64,000 nucleotides of DNA from VFMC01 sp040380855. Lineage in GTDB: Bacteria; Actinomycetota; Acidimicrobiia; Acidimicrobiales; Ilumatobacteraceae. Where the stretch lies: assembly GCA_040380855.1 (NCBI GenBank), contig JBEIIG010000002.1, positions 77,201-141,200 on the forward strand, read 5' to 3'. The notes below the pieces were generated by a model. The model searched no databases. It was not told the origin of the DNA and was given only the letters and a program-made list of their open reading frames with translations. The first letter of the stretch is position 1, and every line of letters begins with the position of its first letter. Shown here piece by piece: positions 7,250 to 14,903 of the stretch. Made by a program: the position numbers and the translations under genes.

Positions 7250-8194
7250 ATGGAGCACGTGCGCTGGCTCGCCCAACCGCAGTTGCAGCGTCCCACCGTC
7301 ATCGCCGCCTTCACGGGCTGGAACGATGCCGGCGACGCGGCGTCGTCCGCGGTCAGGCACCTCGTCGAGCAGTGGGGCGCCAAGGCGCTCGCCGAGATCG
7401 ACCCCGAGGAGTTCACCGACTTCGCCACCGTGCGACCGCATGTGCGGCTGACCAACGGCATCACCCGCACGATCGTGTGGCCCACCGTGGGCATCTGGAG
7501 CACATCGACACCTGGCGGCGACGTCATCTTGGTGCTCGGCCCGGAGCCGGCGCTGCGGTGGCGGTTGTTCACCGAACAGGTCGTGGCCGTCGCCAAGCAC
7601 TTCCAGGCCGGCCTCGTGCTCACCGTCGGCGCACTGCTGGCCGATGTCGCCCACAGCAAGCCGGTGCAGGTGATGGGCACCGCCACCGATCAGGAGCTGA
7701 TCGACCGGTTCGATCTACAGCGCAGCCGCTACGAGGGCCCCACCGGCATCGTCGGGGTGCTGCACGACGCGTGTCAACGCGCCGGCATCGCCTCGGCCTC
7801 GCTGTGGGCCGCCGTGCCGGCCTATGCCTCGCAACTACCCTCACCCAAGGCCGCGCTCGCGCTGGTCACCCGGGCCTGCTCGATGATCGGCACGCCCACC
7901 CCCATCGGCCGCCTCGGCAGCGAGGCCGCCGACTACGAAGCCCGTGTCACCACCATGGTGAGCGACGACGACGACCTCATCGGCTACGTCGCCCGTCTCG
8001 AGACGATGGGCTACGACGATCTCGACGACGAAGGCGATCGGTTCGATGCCCAGGGCGGCTACTACGACGAGGACGATGACGATGACGACGAAGACGACGA
8101 CGAGTCGTTCGCCACGCTCGACGAGGCCGACCTCGACAGCGACGAGTTGATGGCCGAAGTCGAGCAGTTCCTGCGCGAACAGCCCGAGCAGTAA
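7250..8194 (+). CDS. PAC2-family protein with Asp/Glu-rich tail
   Basis: A 314-residue protein. Residues ~1-255 match the PAC2 (proteasome assembly chaperone 2-like) fold common in Actinobacteria: an opening FTGWNDAGDAASSAVRHL and a central AVPAYASQLPSPKAALAL segment. The bacterial function is not established; a link to proteasome or pupylation is only by fold. Residues ~273-286 are an almost uninterrupted Asp/Glu tract (bases 8065-8105 are GAC/GAT/GAG/GAA repeats), followed by a short amphipathic acidic helix ending REQPEQ. The ATG follows a TAGCGT box. It converges with the Nudix gene. Confidence 0.85.
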   Translation: MEHVRWLAQPQLQRPTVIAAFTGWNDAGDAASSAVRHLVEQWGAKALAEIDPEEFTDFATVRPHVRLTNGITRTIVWPTVGIWSTSTPGGDVILVLGPEPALRWRLFTEQVVAVAKHFQAGLVLTVGALLADVAHSKPVQVMGTATDQELIDRFDLQRSRYEGPTGIVGVLHDACQRAGIASASLWAAVPAYASQLPSPKAALALVTRACSMIGTPTPIGRLGSEAADYEARVTTMVSDDDDLIGYVARLETMGYDDLDDEGDRFDAQGGYYDEDDDDDDEDDDESFATLDEADLDSDELMAEVEQFLREQPEQ

Positions 8195-8239
8195 GCGCTG
8201 CAGCCGGCGCCAGTGCCGGTCCGCCGTGTGCTGGCCGGG

Positions 8240-8950
8240 TCAGTGCTGGGCCGACGCGTCGCCGCGCCAGATCGGCTGGCGCACCGGATCGAATCCTGCC
8301 GGAGCCACCGCACCGTCGATCGCCGCAAACGCCATCTGGCCCCACCAGTTCGCGCCCGCCGTGCCGGCAGGCAGTTCGTCGCGCGTGAACCACCCCACAC
8401 CGGCGGTCTCGAGCGGATGACCGGCCAACTCGCCGCCGACGGCACGGCAGTGGAACAGCAGCATGTACATCCCGAAGCGGGTGAACCCCATGCGCTGGCC
8501 ATCGACCACGGCGAGCAGCGACACCGGTTCGCACTCGATGCCCGTTTCTTCGTGCACTTCCTTCACCGCCACCTCGGCAGCGGAGTATCCGACGTCGGCC
8601 CACCCCGTCGGGTAGAGCCAGATACCGCTGTCGGGGCGCTTCACGAGCAGCACCTCGCCGGCGTCGTTGCCCACGATCGCACCGATCGCCACCTTCGGGG
8701 TGACGTAACCGGGCACGCCTTCACCGACCGAATCGAGCCACTCCTGCACGAAGTGGTCCTGCTCGCGTCGCACCTCCAGCGCATCGTCGGCAGCCGCCTT
8801 GATGTCGGCCGCCACGTGCAGCACCTCTTCGAAACGCTCACGCTCGTACAGGCTCTGGGTGAACCCCAAGCCGGTACGGGCGATCGCCGCCAACGACTCG
8901 CTCCAGCGGTTGAGGTCGCGGGTGAAGTCGAGAGGTGATACGTCGCTCAC
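8240..8950 (-). CDS. Nudix hydrolase with N-terminal helical domain
   Basis: A 236-residue protein. An N-terminal ~75-residue helical region (FTRDLNRWSESLAAIARTGL, then KAAADDALEVRREQDHF) matches the domain often found before Nudix domains of the NUDIX_N_2 type. The Nudix box spans GWADVGYSAAEVAVKEV plus HEETG, with G-x5-E-x7-x-E-x2-E-E-x-G intact, so it is probably an active pyrophosphohydrolase of nucleoside-diphosphate-linked compounds. The GTG at 8950 is chosen because TAGGGT lies 7 bases upstream; the open frame extends 17 codons further without family similarity. Confidence 0.85.
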   Translation of the reverse strand: MSDVSPLDFTRDLNRWSESLAAIARTGLGFTQSLYERERFEEVLHVAADIKAAADDALEVRREQDHFVQEWLDSVGEGVPGYVTPKVAIGAIVGNDAGEVLLVKRPDSGIWLYPTGWADVGYSAAEVAVKEVHEETGIECEPVSLLAVVDGQRMGFTRFGMYMLLFHCRAVGGELAGHPLETAGVGWFTRDELPAGTAGANWWGQMAFAAIDGAVAPAGFDPVRQPIWRGDASAQH

Positions 8951-8957
8951 GCTCTCG

Positions 8958-8963
8958 ACCCTA
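8958..8963 (-). promoter_or_regulatory. -10 box TAGGGT for the Nudix gene
   Basis: Minus-strand TANNNT hexamer 7 bases before the GTG start; leaderless geometry. Confidence 0.45.
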
Positions 8964-9008
8964 GGCCAAGATCCGGGACCGGTTCGACCTGCAGCCGGCA
9001 ACTACCCG

Positions 9009-9014
9009 TAGGTT
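9009..9014 (+). promoter_or_regulatory. -10 box TAGGTT for the DUF427 gene
   Basis: TANNNT hexamer 6 bases before the ATG. Confidence 0.5.
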
Positions 9015-9020
9015 CCACAC

Positions 9021-9515
9021 ATGCGTCCACAGCGGATCGAACCCGGGCCCGGCCAGGAGAGCGTCTGGGACTACCCACGACCCCCCGCCCTCGTGGCCTG
9101 CGCCGAACGAATCCGCGTCGTGCACCGCGGCCACACGGTGGCCGACACCACCCAGGCGCTGCGGGTGCTCGAGACCAGCCACCCGCCCACCTACTACCTC
9201 CCGCGCGCCGATGTCGACCAACACCTGCTGGTGCCGTCGGCGAACCGGTCGCTGTGCGAGTGGAAGGGCATGGCCTCGTACTGGTCGTTGTCGATCGACG
9301 GGATTGTCGACACCGATGTGGCCTGGAGCTACGAGCGACCGACTGCGCCGTTCGTGGCCATCACCGGTCACCTCGCGTTCTACGCGCAGGCGGTCGACGA
9401 GTGCTGGGTGGGCGACGAACGGGTCACCCCCAGCCCGGGGAACTTCTACGGGGGTTGGATCACCTCCCGAGTGGTGGGCCCGTTCAAGGGTTCCCCGGGA
9501 ACGCTCGGCTGGTGA
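9021..9515 (+). CDS. DUF427 domain protein
   Basis: A 164-residue soluble protein. It has the DUF427 hallmarks SVWDYPRPP near the N-terminus, PPTYYLPRADV in the middle, a CEWKG segment and the late FYGGWITSRVVGPFKG. Members are common in Actinobacteria; no enzymatic role has been established. It is separated from the Nudix gene by a 70-base divergent promoter region and precedes the binding lipoprotein by 61 bases. Confidence 0.85.
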   Translation: MRPQRIEPGPGQESVWDYPRPPALVACAERIRVVHRGHTVADTTQALRVLETSHPPTYYLPRADVDQHLLVPSANRSLCEWKGMASYWSLSIDGIVDTDVAWSYERPTAPFVAITGHLAFYAQAVDECWVGDERVTPSPGNFYGGWITSRVVGPFKGSPGTLGW

Positions 9516-9564
9516 CCCGACGCAACACTCCGGGGCGGGGCACCACCGGCACGTGCCCGCTTCC

Positions 9565-9570
9565 TACACT
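9565..9570 (+). promoter_or_regulatory. -10 box TACACT for the binding-lipoprotein gene
   Basis: TANNNT hexamer 6 bases before the ATG. Confidence 0.5.
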
Positions 9571-9576
9571 CTGCAC

Positions 9577-10857
9577 ATGCCACGACGACCGAGCCCGCTG
9601 ATCGCGATTGCGATCGTGGGCGTATTGGCGGCGTGCAGCGGCGACAGCGAGCCATCGGCCACCCCGGTGAGCACCGCGCCGACACCGACGACCGACCCGA
9701 CCGATGTGGTCGTCGACGACGGCGTGCTCACCATCGGTGTGCTCCTGCCGCTCAGCGGGGCCGGAGCCGAGATGGGCCGCACCATGGTCGATGCCGTGCG
9801 GCTGGGCGTGATCGAGGTGAACCGGGCCGGAGGCGTGCTCGGTCAATCGATCCGGATCGTCTCGGTCACCGATGAGGGCGACGGGATCGACACCGCTGCA
9901 GCCGCCGCCGAGAAGCTGCTGCGCGAGCCGATCGATGCACTGATCGGGCCGGCGTCGTCGCTCGCCGCACCGCTGGTGCTACCGCTGGCCCGGAGCGCCG
10001 GTGTGCTCACCTGTTCACCGACGGCGAGTTCACTCGGTCTCGACGCCTTCCCCGATGAGGGGCTGTTCCTGCGCACCATCCCGTCCGACTCGATGCAGGC
10101 GGTGGCGTTGGCACGCAGCATCGACCAGACCGGCGTGCGCTCGGCCAGCATCCTGTATCTCGACGACGACTACGGCCGCCCCTACGCCCAAGCCGTCGCC
10201 GCCGAACTGACCCGCCTGTCGATCGCAGTGCGCAGCGTGGTGCCCTATCGCGGCGACGACGCCGACTACCGCGACGACGCCGTCGCCGCCAGCGACGACG
10301 GGGCCGAGGTGGTGGCGGTCGTCGGCGACTCGAGCACCGGACCCCGTGTGGTGGCCAGCCTGTTCGACACTGTCGACGACACGGTGCAGGTGGTGGTGAA
10401 CGATGCCATGCGCGTGCCCGCCACCCCCGGCGCGTACGAGCGCCTCACACCGGCCCAACTGGCTCGCCTCAGCGGGGTGTCGCCCCGGAGCACCTCCGTT
10501 GCCGCCGACTTCGCCGATCGACTGGCGGTCGCCTTTCCCGGCGACCGCGACCTGTTCGCCACCAACGCCTACGACTGTGTGAACCTGCTCGCCCTCGCTG
10601 CCACCGCAGCCGGCTCGACCCGCGCGACGGCCATCTCGGCCGAGATCGCCGAGGTGAGTTCCGGCGGCAGTCGGTGCGGCTCGTTCACCGGATGCGTGAT
10701 CGGGCAACTCGCAGGCCGCAACATCGACTACGACGGCCCGTCGGGCCAGTTGCAGATCGGTGCCGACGGCGACCCGACCCGCGGGCTGTTCGACGTGTTC
10801 ACCTTCGACGCCACCGGCGCCGACGTGACCGAGTCGTCGCTGGTGGTGCTGCGCTGA
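9577..10857 (+). CDS. Leu/Ile/Val-type ABC substrate-binding lipoprotein
   Basis: A 426-residue exported lipoprotein. The signal peptide MPRRPSPLIAIAIVGVLAAC ends in a lipobox with lipidated Cys20, followed by a Ser/Thr/Pro linker. The mature part is a type I periplasmic-binding fold: ILTIGVLLP-like first strand (VLTIGVLLPLSGAGAEMG), GVIEVNRAGGVLGQ and ALIGPASSLAAPLVLP. LivJ/LivK-type proteins deliver branched amino acids, amides or urea to ABC permeases; none are adjacent, so the ligand is unknown. Two cysteines (GSRCGSFTGC) near the C-terminus may form a disulfide. Confidence 0.85.
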   Translation: MPRRPSPLIAIAIVGVLAACSGDSEPSATPVSTAPTPTTDPTDVVVDDGVLTIGVLLPLSGAGAEMGRTMVDAVRLGVIEVNRAGGVLGQSIRIVSVTDEGDGIDTAAAAAEKLLREPIDALIGPASSLAAPLVLPLARSAGVLTCSPTASSLGLDAFPDEGLFLRTIPSDSMQAVALARSIDQTGVRSASILYLDDDYGRPYAQAVAAELTRLSIAVRSVVPYRGDDADYRDDAVAASDDGAEVVAVVGDSSTGPRVVASLFDTVDDTVQVVVNDAMRVPATPGAYERLTPAQLARLSGVSPRSTSVAADFADRLAVAFPGDRDLFATNAYDCVNLLALAATAAGSTRATAISAEIAEVSSGGSRCGSFTGCVIGQLAGRNIDYDGPSGQLQIGADGDPTRGLFDVFTFDATGADVTESSLVVLR

Positions 10858-10866
10858 CGCAGGTGT

Positions 10867-11571
10867 CTAGAACGACTGTGCCAGCGCCTCGACCGGCGTG
10901 ACGAAGCCGGTGTAGAACGGCCCGAACTCGGCGTAGATGGCCGAGGCACGGTCGAAGCGCATCGTGTAGACGACCTCTTTCAGGTCGTCGGGGTGGTTGG
11001 CGAACAGGGTGACACCCCACTCGTAGTCGTCGAGGCCCGCCGAGCCGGTGACGTACTGGATGACCCGACCGGCGAACGTGCGGCCGCTCTTGCCGTGCTC
11101 GGACATCAGTTCCTTGCGCGTGTCGTACGGCAGCATGAACCAGTTGGCCTCGGCTTCGCGCTTCTTGCTCATCGGGTAGAAGCACCAGGCGGGCTTCTCG
11201 CCGCTGGGCAGCACCGGGTACAGACGGCCGCGCACCATCTCCTCCGGCAGACCCTTCGCGTATTCGCTCGCCTCGGTGAGGCTGACGTAGCTGTCGACCA
11301 CCTCGAGACCGGCCTGCTGCAGGCCGGTCTGCAGCGAACGCAACTGACGCTGATCGGCATGCATCGCCATGACGGCGACGTCGGCCTTGTGGCCGAGGAT
11401 CGACACCGTCGCCACCTGGCAGCCAGCGGCTTCGGCAGCCTTCACCGCCGACACCATCGCCTCGCCGTCGAACAGCGCAGTGGGCTTGCAGAACAGGTGC
11501 AGCACGGCCAGGCCCACACTGGGCGAGACGGCATCGGGGGCGGGGGTGGGGGTGGCAGCCTCGTCGGTCAT
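10867..11571 (-). CDS. chdC: coproheme decarboxylase (ChdC/HemQ)
   Basis: A 234-residue member of the chlorite dismutase-like family. The proximal haem-ligand His159 (MSEHGKSGR) and, 27 residues before it, the catalytic Tyr132 of the YPM motif are both present with the spacing known from Firmicute and actinobacterial ChdC. The enzyme converts Fe-coproporphyrin III to haem b in the coproporphyrin-dependent pathway of Gram-positive bacteria. The N-terminal ~15 residues are a disordered Ala/Pro tail. It carries both a TAGCCT -10 box 6 bases upstream and a GGAGG within the tiny gap. Haem genes are not nearby. Confidence 0.92.
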   Translation of the reverse strand: MTDEAATPTPAPDAVSPSVGLAVLHLFCKPTALFDGEAMVSAVKAAEAAGCQVATVSILGHKADVAVMAMHADQRQLRSLQTGLQQAGLEVVDSYVSLTEASEYAKGLPEEMVRGRLYPVLPSGEKPAWCFYPMSKKREAEANWFMLPYDTRKELMSEHGKSGRTFAGRVIQYVTGSAGLDDYEWGVTLFANHPDDLKEVVYTMRFDRASAIYAEFGPFYTGFVTPVEALAQSF

Positions 11572-11577
11572 GCCTCC

Positions 11578-11583
11578 AGGCTA
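11578..11583 (-). promoter_or_regulatory. -10 box TAGCCT for chdC
   Basis: Minus-strand TANNNT hexamer 6 bases before the ATG, directly abutting the 3' end of fdhD. Confidence 0.45.
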
Positions 11584-11587
11584 CGGG

Positions 11588-12421
11588 CTAGTGGCCGAGC
11601 GAACCCCACCGCGGATCGTCGCTGATGCGCTCGGGGCTGTACACGTTGAGCCGGCCCTGACGCACGAAGCCCACCAGGTGCAGGCCGGCTCGGCGCGCCG
11701 TGGCCACGGCCAGCGCCGTGGGCGCGCTGACGGCCACGAGCGTGGAGAAGCCGGCCGCCCACGCCTTCTGGGCGAGTTCGAAACTGGCACGGCCGCTGAC
11801 GAACAGGCCGAGGCCCGTGGCGGGCAGGTGACCGTCGAGCAGCATGCGGCCCACCACCTTGTCGACCGCGTTGTGCCGCCCCACGTCTTCCCGGGTGCAC
11901 AGCACCGTGCCGTCGGCCGTGAATGCTGCGGCGGCGTGCACGGCGCCGGTTGCGTTGAACAGTCCCTGCGCGCCCAGCACGCGGTCGGGCATCGACGCCA
12001 CCACGTCGAGCGCGATGGGCGGCGTGGCGGGTAACGGGGCCAGCCGTTCGCACAGTTCATCGATGGCCTCGTTGCCGCACAGGCCACAGCTGGAGGTGGT
12101 GTTGCCGAGGCGTGGCGTGGGCGCCGGAGCCCGGCCACCGGTCTCGACGGTGACGACGTTGAACTGCGAATCGGTGGCCGAACCGTTCGCGCAGTAGCGC
12201 ACGCCCAGCACCGGGGCGCCACCCAGCAGGCCGTCGCTGAAGCAGAACCCGGCCGCCAACTCGTAGTCGTGCCCGGGGGTACGCATCGTCGTGGCCACCG
12301 TCGTGCCATCGAGCTGGATGGTCATCGGTTCCTCGACGATCAGCTCGTCGGGGTGACGACGCGCCCCGTCGGTGTCGACGGTGGTGACGAGCACGGTGTC
12401 GCTTCGGCGTCGCAGAGCCAC
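11588..12421 (-). CDS. fdhD: FdhD, formate dehydrogenase accessory sulfurtransferase
   Basis: A 277-residue FdhD/NarQ family protein. The SSCGLCG motif holds the CxxC pair that carries persulfide sulfur to the molybdenum cofactor, and the late DVGRHNAVDKV segment is a family signature. FdhD takes sulfur from a cysteine desulfurase and sulfurates the bis-MGD cofactor of formate dehydrogenases. The likely client is the molybdopterin oxidoreductase at 24123, 12 kb away. The GTG start is chosen because TACCGT lies 6 bases upstream. It ends 16 bases before chdC. Confidence 0.93.
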   Translation of the reverse strand: MALRRRSDTVLVTTVDTDGARRHPDELIVEEPMTIQLDGTTVATTMRTPGHDYELAAGFCFSDGLLGGAPVLGVRYCANGSATDSQFNVVTVETGGRAPAPTPRLGNTTSSCGLCGNEAIDELCERLAPLPATPPIALDVVASMPDRVLGAQGLFNATGAVHAAAAFTADGTVLCTREDVGRHNAVDKVVGRMLLDGHLPATGLGLFVSGRASFELAQKAWAAGFSTLVAVSAPTALAVATARRAGLHLVGFVRQGRLNVYSPERISDDPRWGSLGH

Positions 12422-12427
12422 GCCGGA

Positions 12428-12433
12428 ACGGTA
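12428..12433 (-). promoter_or_regulatory. -10 box TACCGT for fdhD
   Basis: Minus-strand TANNNT hexamer 6 bases before the GTG; this box decides the start choice. Confidence 0.45.
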
Positions 12434-12454
12434 CCGGCTGCGAGGCGTCGGGCG

Positions 12455-13903
12455 TCAGGCGACCAGCGACGCCAGCAGGTCGGAGCGACTGGACGGACCG
12501 AGCGGTTCGGCCGGCGGCCGGTTCTCGCGGTCCTGCCACACGGCGAACACCCGGGCGCCCACCTCGGGGTCCTTCGCCAACGCGTCGGGGCTGGTGAGCA
12601 GGTTGAAGCTGCGGAAGAACGCCCGCAACACCACGGCGTCGGTGCGCATCGCGGGCAGCAACCCGTCGCGGAACACGGCCCGCATCAACGTGCGCGGGTC
12701 GTCGGTGTCGGCGTCGGGGTTCTCGCCCTGCAACAGGGCGGCAGCCACTCGACGGGCCTCGGCGTCCTGCTCGACACCGCTGCGATACCACGGGTGGATC
12801 TCCGCCCGTAGCGACGCGTCGTAGGCGAGCGCGATCTCGCGCACGTCGTCGCCGCACGCCTCGACCGCGAGCGACAACAGGTGCGCACCCCAGAACGCGG
12901 TGCTGCAACCGCGGCCGTACAACGGGTTGGTGCACAGCACCGCATCGCCCACCGGCACGATGCCGGTGGCCACCGGCTCGCCGTCGACCACATAGTCGCG
13001 CCACCGGTTCAACAGGCCCGCCATCACGTGCACCTGCGGGGTGATGGCCTCGGCCCGGCCGTCGAGATAGGGCGCCGTGGCCACCAGTTGGCGACCGGCC
13101 GCTTCGAACACCTCGGGGTCGGTGAGCGTGCGCCGCAACTCGTCGTCGTCGACGGGCGTGGCGAGCGTGACGGAGAAGGTGCGGTTGTCGCCCACGAACA
13201 CGCCGTACTTCAGGTAACCCAGGTCGCCACCGATCGGGCCGCTCCGGGGCGGATACTCCTCGCCGTCGCGCAGGCGATAGAAACGGCTGAAGTAGACGAT
13301 GCCGGTGTCGTCGACCTGTTCGGGCACTTCCGCTGCGCCCACCTCGGCCAGCCAATCGGGCACCGTGCTGCGGCGACCGGCTGCAGCCACCACCAGGTCG
13401 GCGCCCACCACGGTGCCGTCGTCGAGACGCACACCGGTGACGTGCGGGACGCCGTACCGCGGCTCGGCGACCAGTCCGGCCACGCCGCTGCCGGTACGGA
13501 ACGACACTCGACCCTCGTCGAGCGCGGCCCGACGCAGCACCCACTCGAACGTGGTGCGCCGGCAGGCGAGCATCACCAGATCGGTGTCGCCGGGTTGGGG
13601 TTCGAAGTCGACGATCGTCGGGGGCAGGTCGTCTCCGAAGCGCATCTCGGTGGCGCCCTCGGCCAACAGCGACTCGTACACGTCGGGGTACCGGTCGAGC
13701 AGCAGGTTGCGCAGCCGGGCGAGGAAGGCATGGCTGTGTCGCACTTGCGGTGCGCCACGGCGGTCCCACTCGAACGCCTCGTCGGCGGTCGCCGGCATCG
13801 GCGTGTCGTCACGCTCGATCACCGTCACGTCGTGGCCGTGACGCGCCAGCGCCAAGGCAGAACTCAACCCGGAAACTCCCCCACCGACCACGACGACCTG
13901 CAT
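12455..13903 (-). CDS. FAD-dependent oxidoreductase / monooxygenase-like
   Basis: A 482-residue flavoprotein. An N-terminal Rossmann motif VVGGGVSGLSSALALARHGHDV binds the ADP part of FAD, and a later GIVPVGDAVLCTNPLYGRGCS segment is the GD motif that contacts the FAD ribityl chain. The arrangement fits the geranylgeranyl reductase/halogenase/hydroxylase superfamily, but I do not see the Trp-halogenase WxWxIP motif, so halogenation is not supported. The substrate is unknown. The ATG sits 6 bases after a TAGCCT box. It lies head-to-tail with the small gene at 13968. Confidence 0.75.
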   Translation of the reverse strand: MQVVVVGGGVSGLSSALALARHGHDVTVIERDDTPMPATADEAFEWDRRGAPQVRHSHAFLARLRNLLLDRYPDVYESLLAEGATEMRFGDDLPPTIVDFEPQPGDTDLVMLACRRTTFEWVLRRAALDEGRVSFRTGSGVAGLVAEPRYGVPHVTGVRLDDGTVVGADLVVAAAGRRSTVPDWLAEVGAAEVPEQVDDTGIVYFSRFYRLRDGEEYPPRSGPIGGDLGYLKYGVFVGDNRTFSVTLATPVDDDELRRTLTDPEVFEAAGRQLVATAPYLDGRAEAITPQVHVMAGLLNRWRDYVVDGEPVATGIVPVGDAVLCTNPLYGRGCSTAFWGAHLLSLAVEACGDDVREIALAYDASLRAEIHPWYRSGVEQDAEARRVAAALLQGENPDADTDDPRTLMRAVFRDGLLPAMRTDAVVLRAFFRSFNLLTSPDALAKDPEVGARVFAVWQDRENRPPAEPLGPSSRSDLLASLVA

Positions 13904-13909
13904 GAATAC

Positions 13910-13915
13910 AGGCTA
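13910..13915 (-). promoter_or_regulatory. -10 box TAGCCT for the FAD oxidoreductase gene
   Basis: Minus-strand TANNNT hexamer 6 bases before the ATG. Confidence 0.5.
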
Positions 13916-13967
13916 GGTGACCTGCGGCGATGCGTCGACGGCCACGGACGTGACCTGTGTCGGCCCG

Positions 13968-14318
13968 TCAGGCGGCGAGGAGGGGGGAGGGTGCGGGTTC
14001 GGTGGGGCAGGCCTCGCCGGGGCGGGCGAGGGTGCTGGGCACGAAGCGCTCGCGGGCGGCGGCCGAGGCGAGCGTGGCGTCGTCCCACCACGAGCGGATC
14101 GAGCGGGCATCGGTGAGGGGGTGCCACATCACCGCGAAGTCGGTGAGGCCGGCCGCGACGAGGCGGTCGACGGCCCACACCGCGAACACCGCTGCGGTGT
14201 CGTGGTAACCGACGGCGGTGAGGGCCGGACGGGTGGCGCGCAGGTCGGCCAGCGCAGCGGCTGCGCCGCGGGTGCGGACCTGCTCGGTGAGCTGGGCGAT
14301 GAACTGGGCGTGCGTCAT
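13968..14318 (-). CDS. hypothetical protein, 116 aa
   Basis: Not recognised. MTHAQFIAQLTEQV is followed by an Ala-rich helical stretch and a Trp-containing centre (AVFAVWAVDRLV, FAVMWHPLTDARSIRSWW), then a Pro-rich tail. It has no signal peptide or obvious metal motif. The ATG at 14318 is favoured because further upstream the frame runs across the divergent lrp gene. It is divergent from lrp by 61 bases, so the two may be co-regulated. Confidence 0.6.
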   Translation of the reverse strand: MTHAQFIAQLTEQVRTRGAAAALADLRATRPALTAVGYHDTAAVFAVWAVDRLVAAGLTDFAVMWHPLTDARSIRSWWDDATLASAAARERFVPSTLARPGEACPTEPAPSPLLAA

Positions 14319-14379
14319 ACCCACAGTGTCGCCCCGACCGCGCTGCGTTCGCAGCGGACTTCCCGGCAGAATAGGACCC

Positions 14380-14814
14380 ATGCCTGCGGAATCCGAAGTA
14401 CTCGACCAGATCGACCGAGACATCCTCACCATCCTCGCCGCCGACGCTCGGATCGGCTGGACCGAGCTGGGTGCCCGGGTGCACCTGTCGGCCAACGCGG
14501 CGGCCGATCGGGTGCGGCGACTCGTGCGCACCGGCGTCATCCGCCGGTTCACCATCGAACTCGACCAGGCCCGCCTGGGCCGCACGCTCGAAGCCGTCAT
14601 CGACGTGCGCGTGGCCGACGGCGAACGCTTCCGCGAGGGGGCCCTGGCGTGCCCCGAGGTGACCTGGATGGCGCACGTCACCGGGCGCACCGATTTCCAG
14701 GTGCACGTCGCCTGCGATGGAACCCGGGGGCTGAACGCGCTGCTCACCCGCTTCCGCGACGAGTTCACCGCCACCGAAACGCTCACCACCGTGGTGCTCG
14801 AGGTTGCTCGTTAG
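14380..14814 (+). CDS. Lrp/AsnC-family transcriptional regulator
   Basis: A 144-residue protein. An N-terminal HTH (LDQIDRDILTILAADARIGW, then LGARVHLSANAAADRVRRL) is followed by a RAM ligand-binding domain with the pattern VIDVRVADGERF, then WMAHVTGRTDFQVHV. Such proteins sense amino acids as octamers. It may regulate the divergent gene at 13968. Its TAG stop (14812-14814) falls inside the first CIRCE operator of groEL, so transcription of lrp runs directly into the groEL control region with no space for a terminator. Confidence 0.88.
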   Translation: MPAESEVLDQIDRDILTILAADARIGWTELGARVHLSANAAADRVRRLVRTGVIRRFTIELDQARLGRTLEAVIDVRVADGERFREGALACPEVTWMAHVTGRTDFQVHVACDGTRGLNALLTRFRDEFTATETLTTVVLEVAR

Positions 14815-14832
14815 CAGTCGCAGTCGTAGAGT
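14804..14832 (+). promoter_or_regulatory. groEL promoter overlapping CIRCE 1
   Basis: TTGCTC (14804-14809) and TAGAGT (14827-14832) with a 17-base spacer make a plausible -35/-10 pair. The spacer and -10 are covered by the first CIRCE, the classic geometry for HrcA repression. Confidence 0.5.
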
Positions 14833-14837
14833 GCTAG
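14811..14837. promoter_or_regulatory. CIRCE operator 1 (HrcA site)
   Basis: TTAGCAGTC-N9-GAGTGCTAG; the consensus is TTAGCACTC-N9-GAGTGCTAA, so 16 of 18 arm bases match. It overlaps the lrp stop codon and the groEL -10. Confidence 0.85.
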
Positions 14838-14860
14838 CAGTCTCGCACCGAGAGTGCGAA
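14834..14860. promoter_or_regulatory. CIRCE operator 2, sharing 4 bases with operator 1
   Basis: CTAGCAGTC-N9-GAGTGCGAA matches the CIRCE consensus at 15 of 18 arm bases. It begins with the CTAG that ends operator 1 and covers the predicted transcription start. An inner perfect dyad TCGCAC/GTGCGA (14843-14859) adds to its symmetry. Confidence 0.65.
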
Positions 14861-14903
14861 TCACCGTCCAGTCAGTCCCCTCACCCTCAACGCGGAGGAA
14901 CCA

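Noticed and set aside
12455..13903. Tryptophan halogenase
   Set aside because: The WxWxIP motif of flavin halogenases is not present; only a general FAD oxidoreductase call is supported.
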